From the NCBI GenBank assembly GCA_947442115.1, contig CANEVK010000167.1, positions 1-6,231 on the forward strand: DNA of 6,231 nt. Reading direction: 5' to 3'. Positions 1-5,614 of the stretch are shown piece after piece. Source of the stretch: Bacteriovoracaceae bacterium. Its GTDB lineage: Bacteria; Bdellovibrionota; Bacteriovoracia; Bacteriovoracales; Bacteriovoracaceae. The first letter of the stretch is position 1. Each line of letters begins with the position of its first letter. The notes under the pieces are model-generated. The model ran no database searches and had not been told where the DNA came from. It was given only the letters and a program-made list of their open reading frames with translations. The position numbers and the translations under genes were made by a program.

Positions 1-705
1 TCAGGTGAAGGTGTTCAGCAAGCACTTTTAAAATTAGTCGAAGGGTCTGTTGCCAATGTTCCGCCAAAAGGTGGACGTAAGCATCCTCAGCAAGAGTATA
101 TTCAGGTGGATACTCGAAATATTCTTTTTATCTGTGCCGGTGCCTTTGTTGGTCTAGATAAAATTATTGAAAAGAGAATGACCAAATCTAAGTCTGTTGG
201 ACTGACTTCTGTAAATACAACTGAGAAGAAAGAAAAGACTCACCTTGAGCAATTAGGGGCGATTGAGCCAGAAGATTTAGTTAAATTTGGCTTGATTCCA
301 GAGTTTATTGGTCGTCTTCCGGTGACAGCAATGCTGGAAGAGCTGGACGAGAAAGCTCTCGTTTCAATTCTCACTGAACCAAAAAATGCCATCGTGAAGC
401 AGTACCAAAAGCTTTTTGACTTTGATGGAATTGATCTGGAATTCACGGAAGATGCAATTCTTGAAGTTGCTCGAACGGCGTTAAATAGAAAAACCGGTGC
501 AAGGGGACTAAGGGCCATTCTTGAGCAGGTGATGTTAGATGTTATGTATGATTTACCAGGACTTGAGAAGGTGGCGAAGTGTATTGTCACTAAAGACGCT
601 ATCCTAGGAACTGGTAAGCCAGTGCTTGAAGAGGGCGACCGTAAAAAACGATCGGATTCTAAGGGTGGAGCCAAATCGGCCAAAAAGATCGAGAACGCGT
701 CTTAA
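1..705 (+). CDS. clpX: ATP-dependent Clp protease ATP-binding subunit ClpX (C-terminal part, 5' truncated)
   Basis: ClpX is the hexameric AAA+ unfoldase that recognises tagged or native substrates in the cytoplasm and threads them into ClpP. The reading frame is open from base 1 and gives 234 residues, so the N-terminal zinc-binding domain and the Walker A and B motifs lie upstream of the window. Visible ClpX signatures (fragment numbering) are the RKH pore loop at 26-28 inside GGRKHPQQEY, the sensor-1 stretch ILFICAGAF at 41-49, the arginine finger R105 in LIPEFIGRLP, and the sensor-2 arginine R168 in KTGARGL. Fragment residue n corresponds to E. coli residue n+202, and RKH, the ClpP-docking loop, R105 and R168 all keep this register. 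The ClpP-docking tripeptide is VGL (66-68) where E. coli has IGF; this fits the tolerated pattern of aliphatic-G-F/L. The last ~25 residues are a Lys/Arg/Ser-rich tail of no known role. A terminator follows and lon lies downstream, the common clpX-lon order. Confidence 0.97.
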   Translation, partial: SGEGVQQALLKLVEGSVANVPPKGGRKHPQQEYIQVDTRNILFICAGAFVGLDKIIEKRMTKSKSVGLTSVNTTEKKEKTHLEQLGAIEPEDLVKFGLIPEFIGRLPVTAMLEELDEKALVSILTEPKNAIVKQYQKLFDFDGIDLEFTEDAILEVARTALNRKTGARGLRAILEQVMLDVMYDLPGLEKVAKCIVTKDAILGTGKPVLEEGDRKKRSDSKGGAKSAKKIENAS

Positions 706-765
706 TGACACCGGCAAAATCTGACTCTAAATAACATTTAACTAAAAGAAATCATTTAAATCAGT

Positions 766-799
766 AGGCTTAGGAAAAAAACTCCTAAGCCTTTTTTTT
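766..799 (+). terminator. Rho-independent terminator after clpX
   Basis: A perfect 10-bp stem is formed by AGGCTTAGGA (766-775) and TCCTAAGCCT (783-792), with a 7-nt A-rich loop, followed by a T tract ending at 799. It lies about 60 bases after the clpX stop and before the lon leader. It should end the clpX transcript, which implies that lon has its own promoter. Confidence 0.93.
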
Positions 800-821
800 G
801 TGTTCTAGATTTTTATTTTCG

Positions 822-830
822 TGGGATACT
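822..830 (+). promoter_or_regulatory. Candidate extended -10 promoter for lon
   Basis: TGG followed by GATACT (825-830) fits an extended -10 element (TGn plus a 4/6 match to TATAAT). The -35 region is poor; TTCTAG at 803-808, 16 bases upstream, is the best available. A start site about 7 bases downstream would fall near 837, exactly where the inverted repeat begins. An alternative -10 is TATAAC at 836-841 (5/6), which would lie inside the left arm of that repeat. No sigma-32-like or CIRCE element is visible. Confidence 0.4.
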
Positions 831-836
831 ATTTCT

Positions 837-859
837 ATAACCTCAATGAACGAGGTTAT
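837..859 (+). promoter_or_regulatory. Perfect 8-7-8 inverted repeat in the lon leader (operator or 5' mRNA hairpin)
   Basis: The arms ATAACCTC (837-844) and GAGGTTAT (852-859) are perfectly complementary around a 7-nt spacer (845-851). There is no T tract after it, so it is not a terminator. It lies 23 bases before the Shine-Dalgarno of lon and overlaps the predicted start-site region. As DNA it could be an operator for a dimeric repressor or activator; as RNA it would be a stem-loop at or near the 5' end of the lon mRNA. The arms match neither CIRCE (TTAGCACTC/GAGTGCTAA) nor HAIR (CTTGAGT/ACTCAAG). Confidence 0.6.
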
Positions 860-882
860 TTGATCCCGAGTTTGATATGCGC

Positions 883-888
883 AGGAGG
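883..888 (+). promoter_or_regulatory. Strong Shine-Dalgarno that fixes the lon start
   Basis: AGGAGG lies 4 bases before the ATG at 893. It decides the start of lon: the frame is open further upstream to a GTG at 821, but that GTG has no purine-rich site before it and lies in the promoter region. Confidence 0.85.
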
Positions 889-892
889 TGCT

Positions 893-3301
893 ATGTCTGA
901 CAAAAAATCTGAAGCTGTTAATAACTTCCCACTGCTTCCCCTACGTGATGTGATTATTTTCCCTCACATGGTAGTTCCTTTATTCGTAGGAAGGGAAAAA
1001 TCTATTTCTGCTCTAGAAAAAGCAGCGAAGAATGGCAATGAACTCTTTCTAGTCACACAGAAAGATGCTTCGGTACTAAATCCTGAGCGTGAAGACGTTT
1101 ATGATATTGGTACTGTTGTCAGCATTATCCAGATGCTTAGACTTCCAGATAATACTGTTAAGGTTTTAATTGAAGGTAAATATCGTGCCAAGATTAAAAC
1201 TTTCCGTTGTGAAAACGATGGCTACTATTCGGATGTAGAAAAGTGCGCAGACATCATTGAGAGTGATGTGGAAGTGGAAGCTTCTATGCGTTCTGTGAAG
1301 AATATCTTCGAGCAGTATGTGAAGCTCAATAAGCGCATCCCTCCTGAGCTTTTGATGAGCATTTCATCAATCACGGATCCAAGCCGTCTTGCAGATATTA
1401 TTGTTGCTCACTTAACAATGAAGATTCCTGAGAAGCAAGATATTTTGAATGCTGTGAACGTAGATACTCGTTTACAACTTCTTCTTGAGAAAATGCAGGG
1501 TGAAATCGAAATCATCAATGTTGAGAAGAGAATCCGTTCTCGTGTAAAAACTCAGATGGAAAAATCTCAAAAAGAGTACTACCTCAATGAGCAGATGAAT
1601 GCCATTCAGAAAGAACTTGGAAACAAGGATGATAAGTCTGATGTTGCAGAGATGGAAGAGAAGCTTCGTGCGAAGAAAATGCCTGAAGATGCTCGTGAAA
1701 AAACAGCTAAAGAGCTTCGTAAGCTTAAATCAATGTCTCCGATGTCAGCTGAGGCTGCAGTTGTAAGAAACTATATCGATTGGATGCTTTCTCTCCCTTG
1801 GGATGAGTATACAACAGATGATAATTCTGTCGCGAAAGCGAAAGAAATTCTTGATCATGATCATTATGGACTTAATGATGTGAAAGAAAGAATTGTGGAA
1901 TACCTTGCAGTACGTGCTCTTGTTAAAGACGATACTCGTGGGACTCTACTTTGTTTAGCTGGTCCTCCAGGTGTAGGTAAGACATCAATTGCAAAATCTC
2001 TCGCAGAATCACTTGGTCGTAAATTTGTTCGTATCTCTCTTGGTGGAGTACGTGATGAAGCTGAGATCCGTGGTCACCGTCGTACATACGTCGGAGCTAT
2101 GCCAGGAAAAATTGTTCATGCTCTTAAAAAAGCTGGAACTTCAAATCCTGTCATCCTTCTTGATGAGATCGATAAAATGAGTTCAGACTTCCGTGGAGAC
2201 CCAGGAGCAGCGATGCTTGAGGTGTTAGATCCAGGTCAGAATAAAACTTTTGGCGATCACTATATCGAGTGTGAATATGACCTTTCAAAAGTTATGTTCA
2301 TTATGACTGCGAATGATCTGGGAGCGATTCCTGGCCCACTTCGTGACCGTATGGAGATCATCCATATTGCTGGTTATACTCCAGATGAAAAAATGCAGAT
2401 CGCGAAGAAATACCTTCTTCCAAAATCCGTTGAGTCTCATGGATTGAAAAATTATCCAGTGACTGTGACGGATAAAATCTTCACGAATATTGTTCGTGGT
2501 TACACAAAAGAAGCTGGTGTACGTGAGCTTGAGCGCTTGATGAACACGATTGCTCGTAAAATCGCCACAGAAGTTGTGACTGAAGATATTAAAGAGGGAC
2601 GTAAGTTTCAAGTGACTGAGAAGAATCTTGAAAAGTACCTTGGGCCATTGAAGTTTGATCGTAGTGGCATTGAAGAGCAGCCTCAAGTTGGACTTGTAAA
2701 TGGTCTTGCTTGGACTTCGGTTGGTGGTGAACTTCTGAATATTGAAGTTGTCACTGTCCCTGGAAATGGAAAAATCCAAGTCACAGGGAATCTTAAAGAT
2801 GTCATGAGAGAGTCTGCTTCAGCTGCTCTATCATACGTGAGATCAATCTCTAGTCGTCTAGGTGTAGATCATGAGTGGTATTCAAAAAATGACATTCATA
2901 TACATGTACCAGATGGTGCAACACCTAAAGACGGTCCTTCAGCAGGTATTACCATGGCGACAGCTTTAACTTCGGCCATTGCTAATATTCCGGTTCGCCA
3001 AGATGTGGCCATGACGGGAGAAATCTCGCTTCGTGGACGTGTTCTTCCGATCGGTGGGTTGAAGGAGAAAATCTTAGCGGCCAAGCAAGCAGGTATCACG
3101 ACTGTGATCATTCCAGAAAAGAATAAGAAAGATATCGTAAAGATCCCTGATGAGATTCTTAATGGAATTGAAGTGCGCCCAGTCTCTGAAGCTGAAGAGG
3201 TCTTAAGAGTTGCCTTAAATCTTTCTAAGCCAGAAGAGTTTATGAAGGCCCGGGCCCTTAAGGTTCTTGATGGTGAAGCGAATTTAGAAGTCGCTAATTA
3301 A
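893..3301 (+). CDS. lon: ATP-dependent endopeptidase Lon (LonA family)
   Basis: Lon is a cytoplasmic homohexameric AAA+ serine protease that degrades misfolded proteins and selected regulators. The ATG at 893 gives 802 residues, close to the 784 of E. coli Lon. The N-terminal substrate-binding domain starts at FPLLPLRDV (residue 12) and runs to about 205. A charged helical/coiled-coil region follows, including KEYYLNEQMNAIQKELG. The AAA+ module shows Walker A GPPGVGKT (357-364), Walker B VILLDEID (420-427), sensor-1 N474, the arginine finger R486 and the sensor-2 arginine R544 in EAGVRELER. The protease domain has catalytic S683 in DGPSAG and K726 in GGLKEK, spaced 43 residues apart as in E. 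coli (S679/K722). All active residues are present, so the enzyme should be functional. The C-terminus runs about 15 residues past the usual LonA end. It follows clpX but is separated by a terminator, and is closed by its own terminator. Confidence 0.98.
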   Translation: MSDKKSEAVNNFPLLPLRDVIIFPHMVVPLFVGREKSISALEKAAKNGNELFLVTQKDASVLNPEREDVYDIGTVVSIIQMLRLPDNTVKVLIEGKYRAKIKTFRCENDGYYSDVEKCADIIESDVEVEASMRSVKNIFEQYVKLNKRIPPELLMSISSITDPSRLADIIVAHLTMKIPEKQDILNAVNVDTRLQLLLEKMQGEIEIINVEKRIRSRVKTQMEKSQKEYYLNEQMNAIQKELGNKDDKSDVAEMEEKLRAKKMPEDAREKTAKELRKLKSMSPMSAEAAVVRNYIDWMLSLPWDEYTTDDNSVAKAKEILDHDHYGLNDVKERIVEYLAVRALVKDDTRGTLLCLAGPPGVGKTSIAKSLAESLGRKFVRISLGGVRDEAEIRGHRRTYVGAMPGKIVHALKKAGTSNPVILLDEIDKMSSDFRGDPGAAMLEVLDPGQNKTFGDHYIECEYDLSKVMFIMTANDLGAIPGPLRDRMEIIHIAGYTPDEKMQIAKKYLLPKSVESHGLKNYPVTVTDKIFTNIVRGYTKEAGVRELERLMNTIARKIATEVVTEDIKEGRKFQVTEKNLEKYLGPLKFDRSGIEEQPQVGLVNGLAWTSVGGELLNIEVVTVPGNGKIQVTGNLKDVMRESASAALSYVRSISSRLGVDHEWYSKNDIHIHVPDGATPKDGPSAGITMATALTSAIANIPVRQDVAMTGEISLRGRVLPIGGLKEKILAAKQAGITTVIIPEKNKKDIVKIPDEILNGIEVRPVSEAEEVLRVALNLSKPEEFMKARALKVLDGEANLEVAN

Positions 3302-3322
3302 TAAAAACTGCTAGAACAAATT

Positions 3323-3350
3323 AAAAACCCGGCTTCGGCCGGGTTTTTTT
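3323..3350 (+). terminator. Rho-independent terminator after lon (UUCG tetraloop)
   Basis: The stem CCCGGC (3328-3333) / GCCGGG (3338-3343) closes on a TTCG tetraloop, and A3323-3327 extends the pairing with the T run at 3344-3350. It begins 21 bases after the lon stop. The A run on the 5' side also gives it bidirectional potential. Confidence 0.96.
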
Positions 3351-3352
3351 AT

Positions 3353-3382
3353 TTGACAGTCTTGTTTCAGATTCCTTAATAT
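3353..3382 (+). promoter_or_regulatory. Promoter for tRNA-Val
   Basis: A perfect -35 TTGACA (3353-3358) is followed after 18 bases by TAATAT (3377-3382) as -10. The predicted start near 3389 would leave a short 5' leader of about a dozen bases before the mature tRNA. The -35 lies 2 bases after the lon terminator T run, so the tRNA is transcribed separately from lon. Confidence 0.75.
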
Positions 3383-3401
3383 GTTGACTCATTTCGAATA
3401 T

Positions 3402-3477
3402 GGGCGTTTAGCTCAGCTGGGAGAGCGCTACCCTTACAAGGTAGATGTCGGGGGTTCGATCCCCTCAACGCCCACCA
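3402..3477 (+). tRNA. tRNA-Val, anticodon UAC
   Basis: This 76-base gene folds as a full cloverleaf. The acceptor stem is GGGCGTT (3402-3408) with AACGCCC (3467-3473). The D stem is GCTC/GAGC. The anticodon stem CTACC/GGTAG encloses loop CTTACAA, with anticodon TAC at 3435-3437. The variable loop has 5 bases, and the T arm GGGGG/CCCTC has one G-T pair around TTCGATC. The discriminator is A3474 and CCA is encoded (3475-3477). UAC reads valine codons, GUA best. No terminator is visible between it and the response regulator gene downstream. Confidence 0.97.
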
Positions 3478-3545
3478 TATTTTAAATACTTACATCTATT
3501 TCCCCAATTAATCCTGAATTCCGTTACTTGTAATAACTTCTTCGC

Positions 3546-3566
3546 TATAATCATATACTTAGAGGG
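3546..3566 (+). promoter_or_regulatory. -10 element and ribosome binding site of the response regulator gene
   Basis: A consensus TATAAT lies at 3546-3551. The -35 is weak: TTACTT at 3524-3529, with a 16-base spacer, is only a 2/6 match. Transcription starting near 3558 would give a leader of about 17 bases. The purine-rich AGAGGG (3561-3566) sits 8 bases before the ATG at 3575. A strong -10 with a poor -35 may mean that an activator is needed, which is inference. Confidence 0.6.
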
Positions 3567-3574
3567 CCAATCTT

Positions 3575-4237
3575 ATGAAAAAATCCGTCGTCGTCATTGA
3601 AGATGAAAAAGATATCGTTGAATCACTTAAATTTCTTTTAGAAAAAAATGATTTTATAGTTTATCCGTTTTATTCAGCCGAAGAATTTTTCTCGGCCAAG
3701 CTCTGGCCTGAGCAGTGTATTTATCTCGTCGACTGGAATCTTCCAGGCATCAAGGGTATCGATATCATTAAAACGATTCGCTTGAATGATAAAATATCTC
3801 CTGTTTTTATGATCTCTGCTTACAACAGTCCCAATCAAATCATTGAAGGGCTTCAGTCAGGGGCAGATGATTATCTCACTAAGCCATTTAATTATGATGA
3901 GCTTCTTATTCGAGTTGCCAATGCTCATAATAAAGTCAGCCATCTCAAAGATAATTTAATTAATGTCGGATTAAAGCTGATTCCTGAAGCCCATACAGTC
4001 ATGAAAGATGGTGTAACAGTGAGTCTAACATCCAGAGAGTTTATTATTTTTCAACATCTTTTTCGGAATCAAAAAAATCCTAGCACCCGCGAAGAGCTGA
4101 TCGCTCAATTTGATAAAGATATGGAGATGACATCAAGAAATATCGATGTTCATGTTTTTTCTCTTCGAAAGAAAATGAGCAAGGTTCAAATAGAGATTGA
4201 GACTGTTTGGGGTACTGGGTACAAACTCGTTCTCTAG
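3575..4237 (+). CDS. OmpR/PhoB-family two-component response regulator
   Basis: This 220-residue protein has two domains. The receiver domain (about 4-118) shows the acidic pair E9/D10, the phospho-acceptor D53 in LVDWNLPG, S81 in the FMISA strand, Y100, and the invariant lysine K103 in LTKPF. A winged-helix DNA-binding domain (about 128-219) shows LTSREFIIFQHL, the recognition-helix region TSRNIDVHVFSLRKKM (186-201) and the closing wing WGTGYKL (212-218). The wing usually reads RGxGY, so W212 replaces the common arginine. It should bind DNA as a dimer after phosphorylation on D53. No histidine kinase lies within the window, so it is an orphan on this view, and its partner and targets are unknown. 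It converges on the outer-membrane protein gene, and its stop codon overlaps that gene's stop. Confidence 0.95.
   Translation: MKKSVVVIEDEKDIVESLKFLLEKNDFIVYPFYSAEEFFSAKLWPEQCIYLVDWNLPGIKGIDIIKTIRLNDKISPVFMISAYNSPNQIIEGLQSGADDYLTKPFNYDELLIRVANAHNKVSHLKDNLINVGLKLIPEAHTVMKDGVTVSLTSREFIIFQHLFRNQKNPSTREELIAQFDKDMEMTSRNIDVHVFSLRKKMSKVQIEIETVWGTGYKLVL
4234..4237. other. Interlocked stop codons of two convergent genes (CTAG)
   Basis: The palindrome CTAG holds the TAG of the response regulator gene (4235-4237, plus strand) and the TAG of the barrel protein gene (complement of 4234-4236). The genes therefore overlap tail to tail by 4 bp with no intergenic space. No terminator hairpin is visible at the junction. 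Confidence 0.97.
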
Positions 4238-5448
4238 AAGAGCATTCTAAATTCCACTTCAAGTCGTCCAACCTTTGGGACATTTTTCCCGGCCACTGTC
4301 TGGACGACGTTAAAATTAATTTGCGCCGGAAGTAAAAATTTCTTTTTAAGAAAAGGCTGTATGCTTGAAAGAGTTGTTGTCAGCTGTACTTGATGTTCCA
4401 TTTTGTCTGAGTTGTAGGCCAGGTACTTGTCAGCCTCTGCATACTCAGAATTAAACTCTGAAGGCATCTGATACATAAATCGATAGACAGGTGTAAAAGA
4501 TAACCAATCAGAGAATGAAAATGTGGAATTCACCATCCAGTTAATTTTATCACCATACTTAATATTGAAATCACCTTTTTCAGATGAAAGTGTGAAGTCG
4601 CGACTTGTTGGAACACGTAATTCTTTAGTGGTTGGTGCTTGGTAGGTATAGCGAAGAGTTGTGCCTACGTTAAAGTAATCATTAAAAACATATCCCGTTG
4701 CAAATTCAGAAAAAAGATCAAACTGGCCATCACCAAAACCTACATCTTGGAGGATATTTGGATCATCTTGGCGGCCTGTGGGAAGAATCACACCAGGATA
4801 GAACATCAGACCCCAAACACCTCGGTCTACGACTTTCGCCATAAGCCCTGTTTCCATGTCGCCGTAGCCAGTGCCGTACCAGTTACCAATAGGTTTATAG
4901 CCATAATTGTTCGTGATAAATGATTGAACTGATTTTTCATCTGCATCGACCATTGTTCTCAGATTGGCAGCAATCGTAGCAGAAAGGACCCCACCATTTT
5001 GTTGTTCAAGATAATCGGCTGCGGCTTCGTAGGTATTACCCTTAGTTCTTTTGATGTCAGCCTGAACTTGGGCGGTATAATAGGCGATCTCAGTATAAAA
5101 CATAACCTTGTCTGTAAGACCCCAGCCAAGGCCTGTGCCTTGGACATTGAATTGAGCCGAAGCATCGACCTTATACTCACCAACGGAGAGATCTTTATAA
5201 ACTTCAGCAGGAAGTGATGCCTGTAGAGTTCCGCCAAAAGCTGGGATTTGATCGAGAGTTACTGCATCGACTTTGAATTGCCCACCAAGGGTCGATTCTG
5301 ATCTGAATTGATTAAAATTTGAATTAACTTTTGAGGTGACTACGTTTCTGTAGCCCAGAATTCGCACCCCTTTGGGGAGAGTTTTCCAAACTTGGGCAGA
5401 GGCTGAAAGAGAGGTGGCGAAAGTTAAAGCGGCCAGAATCTTTTTCAT
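4234..5448 (-). CDS. Predicted outer-membrane beta-barrel protein
   Basis: This 404-residue protein has a clear Sec signal peptide, MKKILAALTF onward, with likely signal peptidase I cleavage after ASA (A18), so mature residue 1 is Q19. The mature part is rich in alternating aromatic/polar stretches such as FMYQMP, LRYTYQ and RLEVEFRMLF. It ends in phenylalanine, the usual C-terminal signal for outer-membrane barrel assembly. The segment GVILPTGRQDDP (219-230) followed by GFGDGQFDLFSEF (237-249) resembles the PTG...GxG pattern of the phenol-degradation MetA-like barrel group; this is a weak resemblance, and I do not assign a substrate. A helix-like insert (about 140-180) with few barrel-type strands may be a loop or plug. 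The ATG at 5448 is preferred over an in-frame TTG at 5463 because GAGGA lies 8 bases before it. The gene diverges from the lipoprotein gene and converges on the response regulator. Confidence 0.85.
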   Translation of the reverse strand: MKKILAALTFATSLSASAQVWKTLPKGVRILGYRNVVTSKVNSNFNQFRSESTLGGQFKVDAVTLDQIPAFGGTLQASLPAEVYKDLSVGEYKVDASAQFNVQGTGLGWGLTDKVMFYTEIAYYTAQVQADIKRTKGNTYEAAADYLEQQNGGVLSATIAANLRTMVDADEKSVQSFITNNYGYKPIGNWYGTGYGDMETGLMAKVVDRGVWGLMFYPGVILPTGRQDDPNILQDVGFGDGQFDLFSEFATGYVFNDYFNVGTTLRYTYQAPTTKELRVPTSRDFTLSSEKGDFNIKYGDKINWMVNSTFSFSDWLSFTPVYRFMYQMPSEFNSEYAEADKYLAYNSDKMEHQVQLTTTLSSIQPFLKKKFLLPAQINFNVVQTVAGKNVPKVGRLEVEFRMLF

Positions 5449-5456
5449 ACGCGTTT

Positions 5457-5461
5457 TCCTC
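5457..5461 (-). promoter_or_regulatory. Shine-Dalgarno of the barrel protein gene
   Basis: On the minus strand GAGGA lies 8 bases before the ATG at 5448. It overlaps the alternative TTG start at 5463, so only the ATG can use it. Confidence 0.8.
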
Positions 5462-5503
5462 AATACTGTTGAAGTTGTGAAGATTTTACCTGATGACGGG
5501 GTG

Positions 5504-5534
5504 AGTATAAAGAAATGACATGGTGCTATGTAAA
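5504..5534 (-). promoter_or_regulatory. Candidate promoter of the barrel protein gene
   Basis: Reading the minus strand, TTTACA (5534-5529) is a 5/6 match to the -35 consensus and TATACT (5509-5504) a 5/6 match to the -10. The spacer is 19 bases, longer than ideal. TACATA (5532-5527) is a weaker -35 with a 17-base spacer. Transcription would begin near 5497 and leave a leader of about 50 bases. Confidence 0.5.
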
Positions 5535-5563
5535 AAGGTAAGGGTCCCTGTAATATTTTTTAC
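5530..5563. promoter_or_regulatory. Nested dyad between divergent promoters (candidate operator)
   Basis: The outer arms GTAAAAA (5530-5536) and TTTTTAC (5557-5563) are perfect inverted repeats. Inside them AGGG (5541-5544) and CCCT (5546-5549) form a second inverted repeat around T5545. The two centres lie 1.5 bp apart, so the symmetry is imperfect overall. The left outer arm overlaps the minus-strand -35, and the inner repeat and right arm cover the plus-strand -35 and spacer. A regulator bound here could control both genes. Confidence 0.45.
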
Positions 5564-5577
5564 GGTGGGCCTATAAT
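5548..5577 (+). promoter_or_regulatory. Candidate promoter of the lipoprotein gene
   Basis: A consensus -10 TATAAT lies at 5572-5577. The best -35 is CTGTAA (5548-5553, 3/6) with an 18-base spacer. The predicted start near 5584 gives a leader of about 30 bases. AGGGG at 5606-5610 serves as Shine-Dalgarno 4 bases before the ATG. Confidence 0.6.
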
Positions 5578-5614
5578 AGGGAAAACATCATCATATTAAT
5601 TACTTAGGGGTTTT

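Noticed and set aside
240..683. 147-residue minus-strand open frame inside clpX
   Set aside because: It is a shadow of conserved clpX coding sequence; its serine/proline-rich product shows no domain.
837..859. CIRCE or HAIR heat-shock operator before lon
   Set aside because: The arms ATAACCTC/GAGGTTAT match neither consensus, so no known repressor can be named.
821..892. GTG start at 821 that would extend Lon by 24 residues
   Set aside because: There is no Shine-Dalgarno before it, it lies in the promoter/inverted-repeat region, and the extension does not resemble Lon N-termini. AGGAGG before the ATG at 893 is decisive.
2285..2779. 164-residue minus-strand open frame inside lon
   Set aside because: It is antisense to the conserved AAA+ and protease coding sequence of lon, and its product has no recognisable motif.
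3402..3477. tRNA-Val as an integration site for a mobile element
   Set aside because: No integrase gene and no repeat of the tRNA 3' end were seen within the window.
4639..4923. Plus-strand open frame antisense to the barrel gene
   Set aside because: It has no ribosome binding site or domain-like sequence, while the opposite strand encodes a protein with a signal peptide and a barrel-type C-terminus.
5449..5463. TTG start at 5463 for the barrel protein
   Set aside because: It would overlap the Shine-Dalgarno itself; the ATG at 5448 follows GAGGA at correct spacing and gives a standard MKK signal peptide.
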